Positions 1-8,579 of a DNA stretch of 64,000 nt are shown here, piece after piece. Position 1 is the stretch's first letter, and every line of letters starts with the position of its first letter. The stretch comes from Gemmatimonadota bacterium. Lineage in GTDB: Bacteria > Gemmatimonadota > Gemmatimonadetes > Longimicrobiales > Gaopeijiaceae. The position numbers and the translations under genes are program-made. The DNA is taken from assembly GCA_002724575.1 (NCBI GenBank), contig PBPC01000077.1, forward strand, positions 1 to 64,000, given 5' to 3'. The notes under the pieces were generated by a model, which was given only the letters and a program-made list of their open reading frames with translations, made no database searches and had not been told where the DNA came from.

Positions 1-1
1 A

Positions 2-124
2 GGGCTACCCTCTGCTGTAGGGCTGCACTCCGGACCCTCAAAATCAGCTGACATTGGCCAGGTACTCGTGAAGGGAGTTCATGGACCCGGCAGAGTAGTC
101 ACAGTGATCGTAAAATCCGAATAA
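2..124 (+). CDS. LUD-domain (LutC/YkgG-like) protein, C-terminal end only
   Basis: The window opens inside a plus-strand frame that stops at TAA 122-124, so only about 40 C-terminal residues are visible. They include SGPSKSADIGQVLVKGVHGP, close to the conserved end of LutC/YkgG LUD-domain proteins, which finish with a GPS-TADI-LV-GVHGP pattern. LutC acts with LutA and LutB in lactate oxidation; related LUD proteins have other roles. The ORF track misses it because its start lies outside the window. The identification rests on one short motif, so the exact subfamily is uncertain. It points the same way as the permease and decarboxylase genes that follow about 75 bases later. Confidence 0.65.
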   Translation, partial: GLPSAVGLHSGPSKSADIGQVLVKGVHGPGRVVTVIVKSE

Positions 125-199
125 CTGACGGTTGCTAATCCGCAAATCCCCGTGTCCCGGCTAGCCTGACTTATCCGAACCCCCTAACCTCGTTACCCC

Positions 200-1537
200 A
201 TGAGCGCTAATACCAATACCCATAACCTCCAACGCGTCCTCCGTATCAGGGACGGTATGGCGGTCACGATTGGGATGATCATTGGCGCCGGCATCTTGCG
301 TACGCCAGGGCTTATCGCTGGTTATCTCGGCGACCCATGGCTAATCCTAGGACTCTGGTTCTTCGGTGGCGTAGTCGTTGCGCTTTCCACCCTAGTACTA
401 GCCGAGATGTCTGCAGCCCTCCCCGAGGCTGGTGGGAAATACGTGTATGCTCGCCACGCCTGGGGTGACACGATGGGCTTTGTCACCGGCTGGTCAGAAC
501 TTCTAGTCAGCCGTGGCTTCAGTGGAGCAGCCAAGGCAGTCGCGATCGCTGAGTATGTCCGAATATTGATGGGTAATCGCGGCAACATTCAGATCATAGC
601 GTTAGCTGTGTGTGTCGGGTTCTTCTTTCTGCACACCCGTGGACTAAAGGCCAGCTCACAGTTCCAGAACATTACTACAGTGATCAAGGTTTTCATCGTA
701 GTCGCGATCGCTGCTGCGGGTATCGCTGCAGGTGATTTCATAGGGTTTCAGCCTGCCCTGACGGAAGCGTCAGGACCTACGGCAGGTCTCTTGGGCTTTG
801 CGCTCGCGTATCAATCCATTTCGTTCGCCTACTACGGCTGGGAAGACGCCGCGAAGATGGCGGAAGAAGTTAAGGATCCTGGGACAGCACTACCGAAAAT
901 TTTGGTTGGTGGTGCATTGGCTGTCATGGTCCTGTATCTACTGATGAATGTCGCTTTCCTCGCGGTACTCACACCTGCTGAAATGGCCGCGGACCCTGAG
1001 TTAATCGCTGCACTTACGATTTCCACAGTGTTTGGAGACGCGGCCGGCACAGCGGTAACAGCAGCTGCACTAATCATCCTCGTTAGTAGCCTGAACGTTA
1101 ATTTCCTGGGATTACCAAGAGTGGCCTACGGGCTCGCACAGCACGGACTCTCTCCTCAAATATTCACCGAGGTTGATGATAGGGGTACCCCGAGAAAGGC
1201 ACTCTACTTCATCTCAGCTTGGATTGGCTTTCTCGCACTTTCCGGAGCGTTTGAATTCCTGATCCGCTTTATGATGACAGTGGCAATCGCTGTCGACACG
1301 ATGGTCTTGCTTGGCTACTTCAAACTCAGAGCCCAACGTCCGGATCTAGCGCGTCCGTTCGTAATGCCAGGTCATCCATGGCTTCCTGCCATCACAATCG
1401 CTCTTTACATCGCAATTCTCGCAATCCTGATTGGTACACAACCAGGGCTGGCACTGGGGGCAGGCGCTATGCTTACAGCAATCCTGATCGGTGGCATAGC
1501 CACAACTCGCTCTCGCGTGAGCAAGAGTAGTGACTGA
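200..1537 (+). CDS. APC-family amino acid/organic cation permease
   Basis: A 445-residue, very hydrophobic protein with about twelve predicted membrane segments, the usual size for the amino acid-polyamine-organocation superfamily. The first helix carries the broken-helix signature IIGAGILRTPG, which binds the substrate backbone in LeuT-fold APC transporters. The ATG at 200 lacks a strong Shine-Dalgarno sequence but sits right before the first helix. The last eight bases overlap the GTG start of the next gene, so the permease is probably translated together with the decarboxylase pair. The substrate cannot be read from sequence. Context suggests an amino or sulfo/phospho-organic acid that feeds the downstream decarboxylase, which is inference. 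Confidence 0.85.
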   Translation: MSANTNTHNLQRVLRIRDGMAVTIGMIIGAGILRTPGLIAGYLGDPWLILGLWFFGGVVVALSTLVLAEMSAALPEAGGKYVYARHAWGDTMGFVTGWSELLVSRGFSGAAKAVAIAEYVRILMGNRGNIQIIALAVCVGFFFLHTRGLKASSQFQNITTVIKVFIVVAIAAAGIAAGDFIGFQPALTEASGPTAGLLGFALAYQSISFAYYGWEDAAKMAEEVKDPGTALPKILVGGALAVMVLYLLMNVAFLAVLTPAEMAADPELIAALTISTVFGDAAGTAVTAAALIILVSSLNVNFLGLPRVAYGLAQHGLSPQIFTEVDDRGTPRKALYFISAWIGFLALSGAFEFLIRFMMTVAIAVDTMVLLGYFKLRAQRPDLARPFVMPGHPWLPAITIALYIAILAILIGTQPGLALGAGAMLTAILIGGIATTRSRVSKSSD

Positions 1538-2060
1538 GATACTTCATACGCTTGTCGCCGCAGGCATAACCCATGTAGTGGGTCTGCCGGACAATACATC
1601 AGCCCCACTTTTCGATGCACTATCCGACCACCTTTGGATCCGGCTTATCACCGTTACGCGAGAAGGGGAAGCATTCGCAATTGCTGCAGGTCTATGGCTC
1701 GGAGGGGCTTCCCCTCTTGTTGTGATCCAGAACACGGGACTCCTCGAGTCTGGTGACAGTTTGCGTGGAACAGCAGCTCGTATGGGGGCACCTATCCCTA
1801 TCCTCGTTACAGGCCGGGGGTATTCAAAGATGAAAGAAGCGGGGCTTACACCTTCTGCCCTGACGGAACGTGATCTACATACTCGACGGGATATCGATTC
1901 TGTAGCTCTGCTTACGGAGCCAACACTCAAGGCATGGGGTGTACCTTTTGAGCGGTGTGAAGGCGAAGATGACCCTTCAGCTGTATTGGCGCGGACTATT
2001 GAATCTGCTCGTTCTACCGAACGCCCTACCGCCGTTGTTATGGCTCGCGGACTCACTTGA
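1530..2060 (+). CDS. comD: ThDP-dependent decarboxylase, Pyr-domain subunit (sulfopyruvate/phosphonopyruvate decarboxylase alpha type)
   Basis: This 176-residue protein is the stand-alone pyrimidine-binding domain of a split thiamine diphosphate enzyme. It has GITHVVGLPDNTSAPLF near the N-terminus, TREGEAFAIAAG with the glutamate that activates the cofactor, and QNTGLLESGDSLRG, all typical of ComD. ComDE decarboxylates sulfopyruvate to sulfoacetaldehyde; the related phosphonopyruvate decarboxylase makes phosphonoacetaldehyde. The start is GTG at 1530, inside the last codons of the permease gene, and the stop TGA overlaps the ATG of the partner (TGATG). No sulfoacetaldehyde acetyltransferase or phosphonatase is visible nearby, so the true substrate is open. 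Confidence 0.8.
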   Translation: MTEILHTLVAAGITHVVGLPDNTSAPLFDALSDHLWIRLITVTREGEAFAIAAGLWLGGASPLVVIQNTGLLESGDSLRGTAARMGAPIPILVTGRGYSKMKEAGLTPSALTERDLHTRRDIDSVALLTEPTLKAWGVPFERCEGEDDPSAVLARTIESARSTERPTAVVMARGLT

Positions 2061-2668
2061 TGCTCACGCGCGGACAAGTCCTTGATCCACTTGTTCGGCA
2101 TCGAACTGATGAGATTGTCGTGACAACCATGGGTGCTACTCGACCCTGGGGCCGTATCTCGGATAGCGATCTAGATTTCGCGTCGGCTGATAGTGCAATG
2201 GGCCATGCCGCTGATCTTGCGCTTGGTATTGCACTCGCTCGTCCCGAGCGGACTGTGGCATGCCTTAACGGCGACGGAAGCATGCTCATGACGCTTGGAA
2301 CCCTCGCCACGGTAGTCGGATCTGGAGCTACAAACTACCTGCTTTTCGTCATGGATAATGGCATCTTTGAGATCACCGGCCATCAATCTGTAGCCGGCTC
2401 TGGACAAATTGACTATGCAGCAATGGCCCAGGCTGCCGGCTTTCAGACAGTCTTCTTTTTTGAAGACGCCAGAAGCTATGCAGAGTCGGTCGAAGACATC
2501 CTGACCCAACCAGGCCCAACATTCGTACACCTCTTGGTAGAACCCGGATCAGAGGGTCCTATATCTCGAAACGATCGAGAGAAGGGCCGCTACCTGAGAA
2601 CCTCACTTGCTGATTGGTCACGAACATTCAAGGCAGCCCTCGAAACGAAAGACCAAGATCAGACTTAA
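2060..2668 (+). CDS. comE: ThDP-dependent decarboxylase, PP-domain subunit (ComE type)
   Basis: About 202 residues forming the pyrophosphate-binding domain that pairs with the preceding gene. The Mg/ThDP motif is visible as GDGSMLMTLGTLATV followed some 25 residues later by VMDNGIFE, matching the GDG-x(25-30)-N pattern. NGIFEITGHQ closely resembles the ComE/phosphonopyruvate decarboxylase version. The ORF track begins at TTG 2057, but ATG at 2060 overlaps the upstream stop by one base and is the likely start, implying translational coupling and a 1:1 complex. Together with comD it should form a cytoplasmic heteromeric 2-oxoacid decarboxylase. Confidence 0.8.
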   Translation: MLTRGQVLDPLVRHRTDEIVVTTMGATRPWGRISDSDLDFASADSAMGHAADLALGIALARPERTVACLNGDGSMLMTLGTLATVVGSGATNYLLFVMDNGIFEITGHQSVAGSGQIDYAAMAQAAGFQTVFFFEDARSYAESVEDILTQPGPTFVHLLVEPGSEGPISRNDREKGRYLRTSLADWSRTFKAALETKDQDQT

Positions 2669-2759
2669 CGTACCGTAGGTGCTCGCACTCCAATCCTAGT
2701 AGAAGCATTAAGACGCCCCCGTCCTGTAGCGGGACACATTAGATATGAAGGAGCACATC

Positions 2760-3419
2760 ATGAATAAGGGTACACTTGGAATTCTGGCTCTAGCCATGCT
2801 GCTAGGGGGGGAGGCTTTAGAACTAAACGCTCAGCAGAACCGAGGTATGCGCGGAACGCCAAACTTGCGGCATCGCAACGCTCAAGAGTTTCGTGGCCCT
2901 GGGATCTTTGGCAAACCAGGATTCAATCGCGCACCACCAAGTGGGCCAGAGCAGATCATGCGGATGAAAGATCGCCTTCAGCTAACTGATGAACAGATCA
3001 ACCAACTTGACGACATTCGACGAGAGAACGTCCAGCGTCGTACTACTGCAATGGCCGAAATGGCTGAATTAAAATCACAGGCAACAGCTGGCCAGATCAG
3101 CCGGAGTGATGTGATGTCTCAGCTTAACGCTAGACGGGAGGAAGATCGGGCAATGGCTAAACCAGCTGAACTGGTTATGTCGATCCTAACTGATCAGCAG
3201 CGTAACATCCTTAGAGAAGCCAAGATGAGATCGCTAAAGGCACGGTCAGGGAAAGCAAGAGGGCTGAGTGGACGGGGTGCTCCAGCAGGATTCCGTGGCC
3301 CGAAGGGTGGACGAGGAGGTCCCAGCATGTGGGGTGGACGAGGAGGTCCCAGAGGACCTCGTGGGCCCGGAACCGACCAGAGAGGACCACGGCGTAGAGG
3401 CTTCGGGGAGATTGGATGA
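2760..3419 (+). CDS. Spy/CpxP-like periplasmic LTxxQ protein with Arg/Gly-rich tail
   Basis: The start at 2760 is preferred over 2745 because AAGGAG lies six bases before it. A signal peptide (MNKGTLGILALAMLLGG) is followed by a helical domain with LQLTDEQINQLDDI and, about 85 residues later, ILTDQQRNIL. These are two copies of the LTxxQ motif that defines the Spy/CpxP/Zra family of periplasmic chaperones and stress sensors. The last ~55 residues are very rich in Gly, Arg and Pro, with repeated GRGGP units encoded by an exact 21-bp DNA repeat. The basic tail is unusual for this family and could bind polyanions. Function is inferred from fold only. The gene stands alone after the decarboxylase operon. 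Confidence 0.65.
   Translation: MNKGTLGILALAMLLGGEALELNAQQNRGMRGTPNLRHRNAQEFRGPGIFGKPGFNRAPPSGPEQIMRMKDRLQLTDEQINQLDDIRRENVQRRTTAMAEMAELKSQATAGQISRSDVMSQLNARREEDRAMAKPAELVMSILTDQQRNILREAKMRSLKARSGKARGLSGRGAPAGFRGPKGGRGGPSMWGGRGGPRGPRGPGTDQRGPRRRGFGEIG
3305..3352 (+). repeat. 21-bp direct repeat inside the RG-rich tail
   Basis: The sequence GGGTGGACGAGGAGGTCCCA (plus a final G) occurs at 3305-3325 and again at 3332-3352, a period of 27 bases, so it stays in frame and encodes repeated GRGGP peptides. This looks like slippage or unequal exchange that lengthens the basic tail. Confidence 0.85.
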
Positions 3420-3475
3420 GGCTAGGCGCTCACAGAGCTCCCCAAGACACCTGAGCTACCTCCGCTTTTTAGCTA

Positions 3476-5086
3476 CTACCCGTTATCCCTGAGCCAGGCA
3501 CGGAGATCACCAAGGTCGTACTGGCCATTTCCATTACCAAGTTCATCGAGATAGATCGACTCAGTCTGAGTGAGCGGTTGGCCTTGCGTTTTTAAGAATT
3601 TTCTGAGAATCGGGGCCCAACTGGTTGAGATTACCAACCGAGCACGCCCATCTAGAATCGAGACATCGTGAACCGTAACAGCTTTCACCGCACCACTATT
3701 CAGCCTAAGTACAGCAGGTCCGAGTGAGGCTCGCTGCTTCGCTGCAGAATTGCTCACTCCCCACGCATCCCCCGCTTCACCACGGTTGCCTCCTTCGTAT
3801 GAGTTCCGGAGCAACCCATTGTTATCGTCCTGTTCAAGTACCGTTATGAAGTAAGGATCGTTGGTAGTCGGGTCCGGCCTACGAGAAGCCGTTAGATCTT
3901 GTTTGTACAAGAGGACGCCTTCAGCTGGGATTTGATGATCAAAACCCGTTTGTGTCCGAAACTCAGCTATAAGAAAATCACTCCCTGACTCACCTATAGG
4001 GACGCGGAGCGCGAGACCCGAACTCTGCACGGGATCTAGGAATACTTCGTGATTCCAGACCTCACCGAGTTCAACGTAGTCAATCCATCCCAAAACCTGC
4101 TTTGAGTGAGCCGAAAGATGTGTAGGCCCAAACGGCACAGTCCGGTCATCTACAGGACCGCACCCCCAGGAACCTGCAGCCATGAGTTCCCAACAACCCA
4201 ATACCCAACGCCTCCCCAGCGCGCCTCCTTCTGCCGTAGGATGGTAATAATCCGGCAGCCCCAGGACATGACCAAATTCATGTGAAATCACATTGGCAGT
4301 CTGGACATTATCCCCCGTGCAATCGCTTACTCCTTGAGTGATGTAGCCGTCTATCTTGATCCTTTCGCCTCCAACCCCAACGTCATCAGTCACGTAGGGA
4401 GCTCCTGCCGCTCCAGACATTCTCCAACGGTGTGGCCAGATCGCAGGACCACCGCAAGATGCTGCGGGTTCCAGGTATTCGAACGTGACTACATCCACGA
4501 TCCCGTCGTCGTCTCCGCTATTCGGGATGCCATCCGCACCATCACTGTCATAAAGCGTCCAATCGACTTCACTTTCAATAGAATCGAGAGCTTCAGCAAA
4601 ATACGCCCCAGTCTTGGCATCATTACCTAGCCCGTTGCTGGTGCCAACCACAGAGTCTATCGGAAACGAGGTCCGCACCCATGGGTAAACTTGTCCGCCC
4701 ACGGTGAGCGCCCCTCTCGACATTTCGAGGTAGGCTTCTGTGATCGTGCCATAGTCCGTGGGTCCATCAAAGAGCGACTTTTGGATCATTTCCTGGGTAA
4801 TGTGAGGCTCTTCAGAATCCGAGAAGAGCGCGAGGATCACGGGGATATCCGCTCGTCCCTCAGTTCTACTTGCTGAACGGCCTTCAGGACTAATTCGGAA
4901 AAGACCATTTGGCAGAGTAAAGGCAGTCGGATCTTCTCGAACTCTCTCGTAGTAGCCAGCTGGGAGTTCAAGCCCTCGGAGGCGAGCAAGAGTTTCGATG
5001 TCCTGGGCTTCCAGGGGTAGATAAGTTGCCAGTCCAGCCCCCGCCAAAAGCATCATTGCTGCTCGGTCAAGTAAGCGTCGCCTCAT
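3476..5086 (-). CDS. Secreted M6-family metalloprotease with dockerin-like C-terminus
   Basis: A 536-residue exported protein. After an N-terminal signal region come a propeptide-like stretch and the M6 (immune inhibitor A-like) catalytic domain, with the zinc motif HEFGHVLGLPDYYHP at about residues 269-283. Acidic, calcium-binding-like loops such as SDGADGIPNSGDDDG precede it. The last ~27 residues (LDELGNGNGQYDLGDLRAWL) resemble one dockerin/EF-hand calcium-binding repeat, which can act as an anchoring or sorting module. Its ATG overlaps the stop of the upstream lipoprotein gene by four bases, so the two are co-translated and likely work together. Expected role: digestion of external protein. 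Confidence 0.85.
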   Translation of the reverse strand: MRRRLLDRAAMMLLAGAGLATYLPLEAQDIETLARLRGLELPAGYYERVREDPTAFTLPNGLFRISPEGRSASRTEGRADIPVILALFSDSEEPHITQEMIQKSLFDGPTDYGTITEAYLEMSRGALTVGGQVYPWVRTSFPIDSVVGTSNGLGNDAKTGAYFAEALDSIESEVDWTLYDSDGADGIPNSGDDDGIVDVVTFEYLEPAASCGGPAIWPHRWRMSGAAGAPYVTDDVGVGGERIKIDGYITQGVSDCTGDNVQTANVISHEFGHVLGLPDYYHPTAEGGALGRRWVLGCWELMAAGSWGCGPVDDRTVPFGPTHLSAHSKQVLGWIDYVELGEVWNHEVFLDPVQSSGLALRVPIGESGSDFLIAEFRTQTGFDHQIPAEGVLLYKQDLTASRRPDPTTNDPYFITVLEQDDNNGLLRNSYEGGNRGEAGDAWGVSNSAAKQRASLGPAVLRLNSGAVKAVTVHDVSILDGRARLVISTSWAPILRKFLKTQGQPLTQTESIYLDELGNGNGQYDLGDLRAWLRDNG

Positions 5087-5457
5087 CGCCGGAACTCCAA
5101 CTGATAACCATCCAGTGTTGATCGGATCTGGTTATGTGGGTTGGCTACTTCTTCCACAATGGCGGCAGGCTCTATCGTGGTATCTGCAACCTCAACCCTA
5201 AATGCGAGGGTGCCATTGTTCTGATTAATCAGAACAATACGAACTTCATCGAGACTTGAATTGCTATACAACTGGTTACTGCCCACTGGCGTCACCTCAC
5301 CGATACCTGGGCCCATGAGTACCACCAAAGCTGCACCTTCTGCTCCATTTGGTGACTTCAATGTCGCCGTCAGAATCCCAGGTCCGGGTGGTGATTGATC
5401 CGCACACGCCACTGAGAGTGATAGGCACGAGAAAGCCACAAGGCGATAAAGTTTCAT
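5083..5457 (-). CDS. Small lipoprotein co-encoded with the M6 protease
   Basis: The ORF track starts at 5484, but the signal sequence MKLYRLVAFSCLSLSVACADQ begins at 5457, giving a protein of about 124 residues. LSVAC is a lipobox, so the mature protein is probably a lipid-anchored periplasmic or surface protein starting at Cys. The rest (LKSPNGAEGAALVVLMGPGI and later beta-rich sequence) is not assigned to a family I can name. The stop overlaps the start of the downstream M6 protease gene. The pairing suggests an accessory, inhibitor or anchoring partner of that protease, which is inference from position. Confidence 0.65.
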   Translation of the reverse strand: MKLYRLVAFSCLSLSVACADQSPPGPGILTATLKSPNGAEGAALVVLMGPGIGEVTPVGSNQLYSNSSLDEVRIVLINQNNGTLAFRVEVADTTIEPAAIVEEVANPHNQIRSTLDGYQLEFRR

Positions 5458-5550
5458 AGAGATGCGCATCCAATGTGATTGCATATGTGGTATCAGGGAC
5501 TGGAATCGTCAGTGCGGACGAACTCTACAGATGAAACCAACTACCTAGCC

Positions 5551-7566
5551 CTAGGATATCGGCCTCTCTACCGGCTGAACCTTCACGGCCCACATACCCG
5601 AGTTAATATCGCTAAAAAAGATGTTCCCCTTCCACGGCATCACACTCCAGGCACCGGGAGAATTGGGGATGTATCCAATCGGGTCATGCGCCTTAAAGAC
5701 AGCGATCTCTCGACCTTGTGTGTAGAGATTGCCCATCAGATCACCAGAGATATCAACCATCCGCACGCCCCCCTCATAGTAAGCTTGATAGAGGACGTCA
5801 TCCTCAACCCAAATATTGTGCGTTCCGAACTCGCTAACCTCATAGCGTGCGAGCTGTTCTGGATTCATTGGATCAGTGAAATCGACGATTTGGATATAGC
5901 CGGATGTCGCTCTTGGATACCCACCCTTCCCTGTCAACGGATCGAACTGCTGGCGGTGGTCCGGACCAGTCCCTTCCCACGCGAGCCCCTGACGCTGTAC
6001 GCGTTCGTCCCCAGCAATTAACAGGAAGCGCCCAGTAGACTCTTGGTAATAGGGAAAAACCGCGTGTGTCGAGCCCGTCGTTAATGGGAAGGACGTCACA
6101 AATGCGGGATTTTCAATTGAGCCACCGTACCTTCCGTTTCCGACGTCAACCACGACAACACCCGTCTCCCACTCAGCTGAATACACGAGGCCATCATGAA
6201 CCCATATGTCGTGTACTCGAGAATTCGGGTGATTGTACTCGCTAACGAATTTGGGCTGATAAATATCCCGTACATCGATGATGACGTACTTATCACCACC
6301 TGCAAGGGCGAATAAATACTCATCGGTAGCAAACATGTTGTGGACACCCCCGGTCACCCCATTTCCTTCGAATGTCGATGCTACAACAGGGTGTCCAGGA
6401 TCTGCGAGGTCGAGAATCACGACTCCATTTCTCCGGTTTGACGCCCCTTCTCGGGATACTGCACCATAACGCCCGTCTGGAGAAACCTTTATGTCATTCG
6501 TTGTGCGTGCATCAACGAACACTGAATCGGTCTTAAAAATATTCCCCGGATCAGTCACATCCCACACCATTGAAACACCATCTCCAAACTTCGAGCCAGT
6601 CATGGCATAGTCTCGTCCGTCAACTCCCTGCCAAATCCAAAAATCAGTAGTGAAAATTCGGTCTTCCGTTCCTTGGCCTACAACCTCAAGCCTGCGCACC
6701 GCGTTCCGAGGTGTAACCTGAAATGAGAACTCGGCGAAAGCTCCACCGGTCGAGGCAACCGCTGTGTACACACCGGGGACATCCGCAACCATCCTTCCGT
6801 CTAGCATCTGGGCAGGCCCAGAAGGTGCTACGATCGAATCATCTGGTTGGTATACGTAACTCCAAGAAATCGGGGCATTCTCTACGATGGCACCACTCGC
6901 ATCGCGTGCGATTGCTACAAAGCTTTGAACGTCTCCCGTCCGTATCCGTTCCTGTCCCATTGTCAGGGCTAAAGACCTGACGGGTGATGCCTCAACGGTA
7001 TGAGACAAGACACCGGTTATACCTTCACTCATGGCGCTGATCGTGACTGCACCGGTCCCTATAGCTCGGACATTTCCAAAAGCATCAACTGTTGCGATGG
7101 TCTCATCAGAACTTGACCATGAGATTTCCGGATATGGGCGAGCAGATCCGTCCGCATGAGTCGCTACAACATCATGTACAACCCGGGCACCTTCAAAAAG
7201 CCGGACATCAGCTGTGTGAATCCTTAGGTTCGTGATAGCTGGCCAAGCCACATGCACAGGGACGTTCAGAGTTATAGGCTCCTCACCATCCGCTGGGATA
7301 CTCGACACGAAAACCTCAAAGTCTCCCGCTTGGAGTGCGGTAACCTGACCATCTGCAAACTGTAAGGCCCCGCGCGCTCCAGAGATCCTCAATGGAGTAG
7401 GAATCGCCCGACCATCCTGATCAAATGCGACAACAACCAGATCAGCCGATTCTCCTGCCCGCATTTGCAACTGTTCGGGTTGAGCCTCTATACGAACAAC
7501 AGTCTGAGCGGCACATGGGATGGCCGACGCGGCGATCATCCCAAAGACAAGTAGCGAATGCTTCAT
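5551..7566 (-). CDS. Exported Ig-like/LVIVD beta-propeller protein
   Basis: Translation probably starts at ATG 7566 (MKHSLLVFGMIAASAIPCAAQ, a clean signal peptide) rather than 7635, giving about 671 residues. The N-terminal third has bacterial Ig-like (Big_2) sequence, for example SWSSSDETIATVDAFGNVRA and TGAVTISAMSEG. The C-terminal half has repeated VVILDLADPGHPV, YVIIDVRDIYQP and VVVDVGNG segments typical of LVIVD repeats, which build a beta-propeller. Such proteins are surface or periplasmic and their ligands are mostly unknown. It lies upstream of the M6 protease unit on the same strand but about 90 bases away, so cotranscription is possible and not shown. Confidence 0.75.
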   Translation of the reverse strand: MKHSLLVFGMIAASAIPCAAQTVVRIEAQPEQLQMRAGESADLVVVAFDQDGRAIPTPLRISGARGALQFADGQVTALQAGDFEVFVSSIPADGEEPITLNVPVHVAWPAITNLRIHTADVRLFEGARVVHDVVATHADGSARPYPEISWSSSDETIATVDAFGNVRAIGTGAVTISAMSEGITGVLSHTVEASPVRSLALTMGQERIRTGDVQSFVAIARDASGAIVENAPISWSYVYQPDDSIVAPSGPAQMLDGRMVADVPGVYTAVASTGGAFAEFSFQVTPRNAVRRLEVVGQGTEDRIFTTDFWIWQGVDGRDYAMTGSKFGDGVSMVWDVTDPGNIFKTDSVFVDARTTNDIKVSPDGRYGAVSREGASNRRNGVVILDLADPGHPVVASTFEGNGVTGGVHNMFATDEYLFALAGGDKYVIIDVRDIYQPKFVSEYNHPNSRVHDIWVHDGLVYSAEWETGVVVVDVGNGRYGGSIENPAFVTSFPLTTGSTHAVFPYYQESTGRFLLIAGDERVQRQGLAWEGTGPDHRQQFDPLTGKGGYPRATSGYIQIVDFTDPMNPEQLARYEVSEFGTHNIWVEDDVLYQAYYEGGVRMVDISGDLMGNLYTQGREIAVFKAHDPIGYIPNSPGAWSVMPWKGNIFFSDINSGMWAVKVQPVERPIS

Positions 7567-7649
7567 GATCCGGCACTCCGATTTTACAGGATTTCTACTA
7601 ACTGACTTGTTAACCAGGACAGCTTCTGCGGGCAAGCAGTTGGCCTTCT

Positions 7650-8519
7650 TCAGCCACCCAATGCCTTCTTCGCAGCGCGATATCCTTCCTCCAGAAAATA
7701 CTCTACACTATCGAAATCAAATGTCCCATAACCCTCTAACTGAGGCCTAATGTAAATCAGTGGAGGACCGTCCCACTCGGTAACGAGTTCCTGCCGCCGT
7801 CGCCAGGTCATAATAGCAAAAATCCTTTGGTGAACGGCAAGCATTCCCTGCTCTAGAATCGATTCGACATCACCTGTCTCACCGGCACCTACATCAACCC
7901 CAATGATGCTGCTTGCGCCAGCCTCATGCGCACGCTGAAGGGCTAGCGGGTGCGAAGTTCCGCCATCAATGAATGCTCTCCCATCGACTTCAAGGGGAGG
8001 ATAGAACACAGGTAAAGCAGAGGAAGCATACACGGCATCAACAAGCGATATATCCATTCTTCCTCCTGTCCCAAACCACTCTGTAGACCCATCCCCTAGG
8101 TCGACAGCATTGATAAGCAAAGGGATGTCCATCGCCTTCCAACCATTCTCTGGGAGTATTTTCGAGAAGTAATCCCTAAGTGTTGCTCCTCGGAATACGC
8201 TCCTCTGGCGGATCCCATTGATCCATGCAACCCTCCGATTTAGCTGGACAACATCATGCTTATCCATAGCCAGAGCGATATCCCACATGCCCTCCCAGTC
8301 CATGCCACTCGCTGCAAAGGCCCCGATTAGTGACCCAATACTGGTTCCTACGATCCCCGCCGGACGGATTCCAGCTTCTGAAAGCGCCCGAAGTACTCCC
8401 ACTTCAGAAATCCCCCTCAGGCCTCCTCCCCCTAGTACAAGCCAAGGATTATCACCAAGGTCCTTAAGATTTCCGAAAATGCCCATATTATGCGGATTTA
8501 CAGTGTGTTCTGACCGCAC
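7650..8519 (-). CDS. Patatin-like phospholipase
   Basis: A 289-residue patatin-fold serine hydrolase without signal peptide. It shows the oxyanion loop GGGGLRG, the nucleophile elbow GTSIGS (G-x-S-x-G) and the aspartate of the Ser-Asp dyad in FIDGGTSHP. This is close to RssA/YlbK-type enzymes that deacylate phospholipids or lysophospholipids. The GTG at 8519 is preceded by a good Shine-Dalgarno-like AGAGGGGGG, so I keep it over the internal ATG at 8486. It is divergent from the suf operon with about 100 bases between the starts. Confidence 0.85.
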   Translation of the reverse strand: MRSEHTVNPHNMGIFGNLKDLGDNPWLVLGGGGLRGISEVGVLRALSEAGIRPAGIVGTSIGSLIGAFAASGMDWEGMWDIALAMDKHDVVQLNRRVAWINGIRQRSVFRGATLRDYFSKILPENGWKAMDIPLLINAVDLGDGSTEWFGTGGRMDISLVDAVYASSALPVFYPPLEVDGRAFIDGGTSHPLALQRAHEAGASSIIGVDVGAGETGDVESILEQGMLAVHQRIFAIMTWRRRQELVTEWDGPPLIYIRPQLEGYGTFDFDSVEYFLEEGYRAAKKALGG

Positions 8520-8579
8520 TTGACCCCCCTCTTAGCGTTTTCTACGTTTCCGTACCTGAAAAGCAGAATCATTCTTAAT

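Noticed and set aside
1544-2101. 185-residue minus-strand ORF
   Set aside because: Lies opposite the comD-like gene with clear ThDP motifs; composition is that of a shadow frame.
8520-8548. TTGACC-17 bases-TACGTT as a suf promoter
   Set aside because: The TTGACC is the reverse of the patatin gene's ribosome site region, and the -10 has only three consensus bases.
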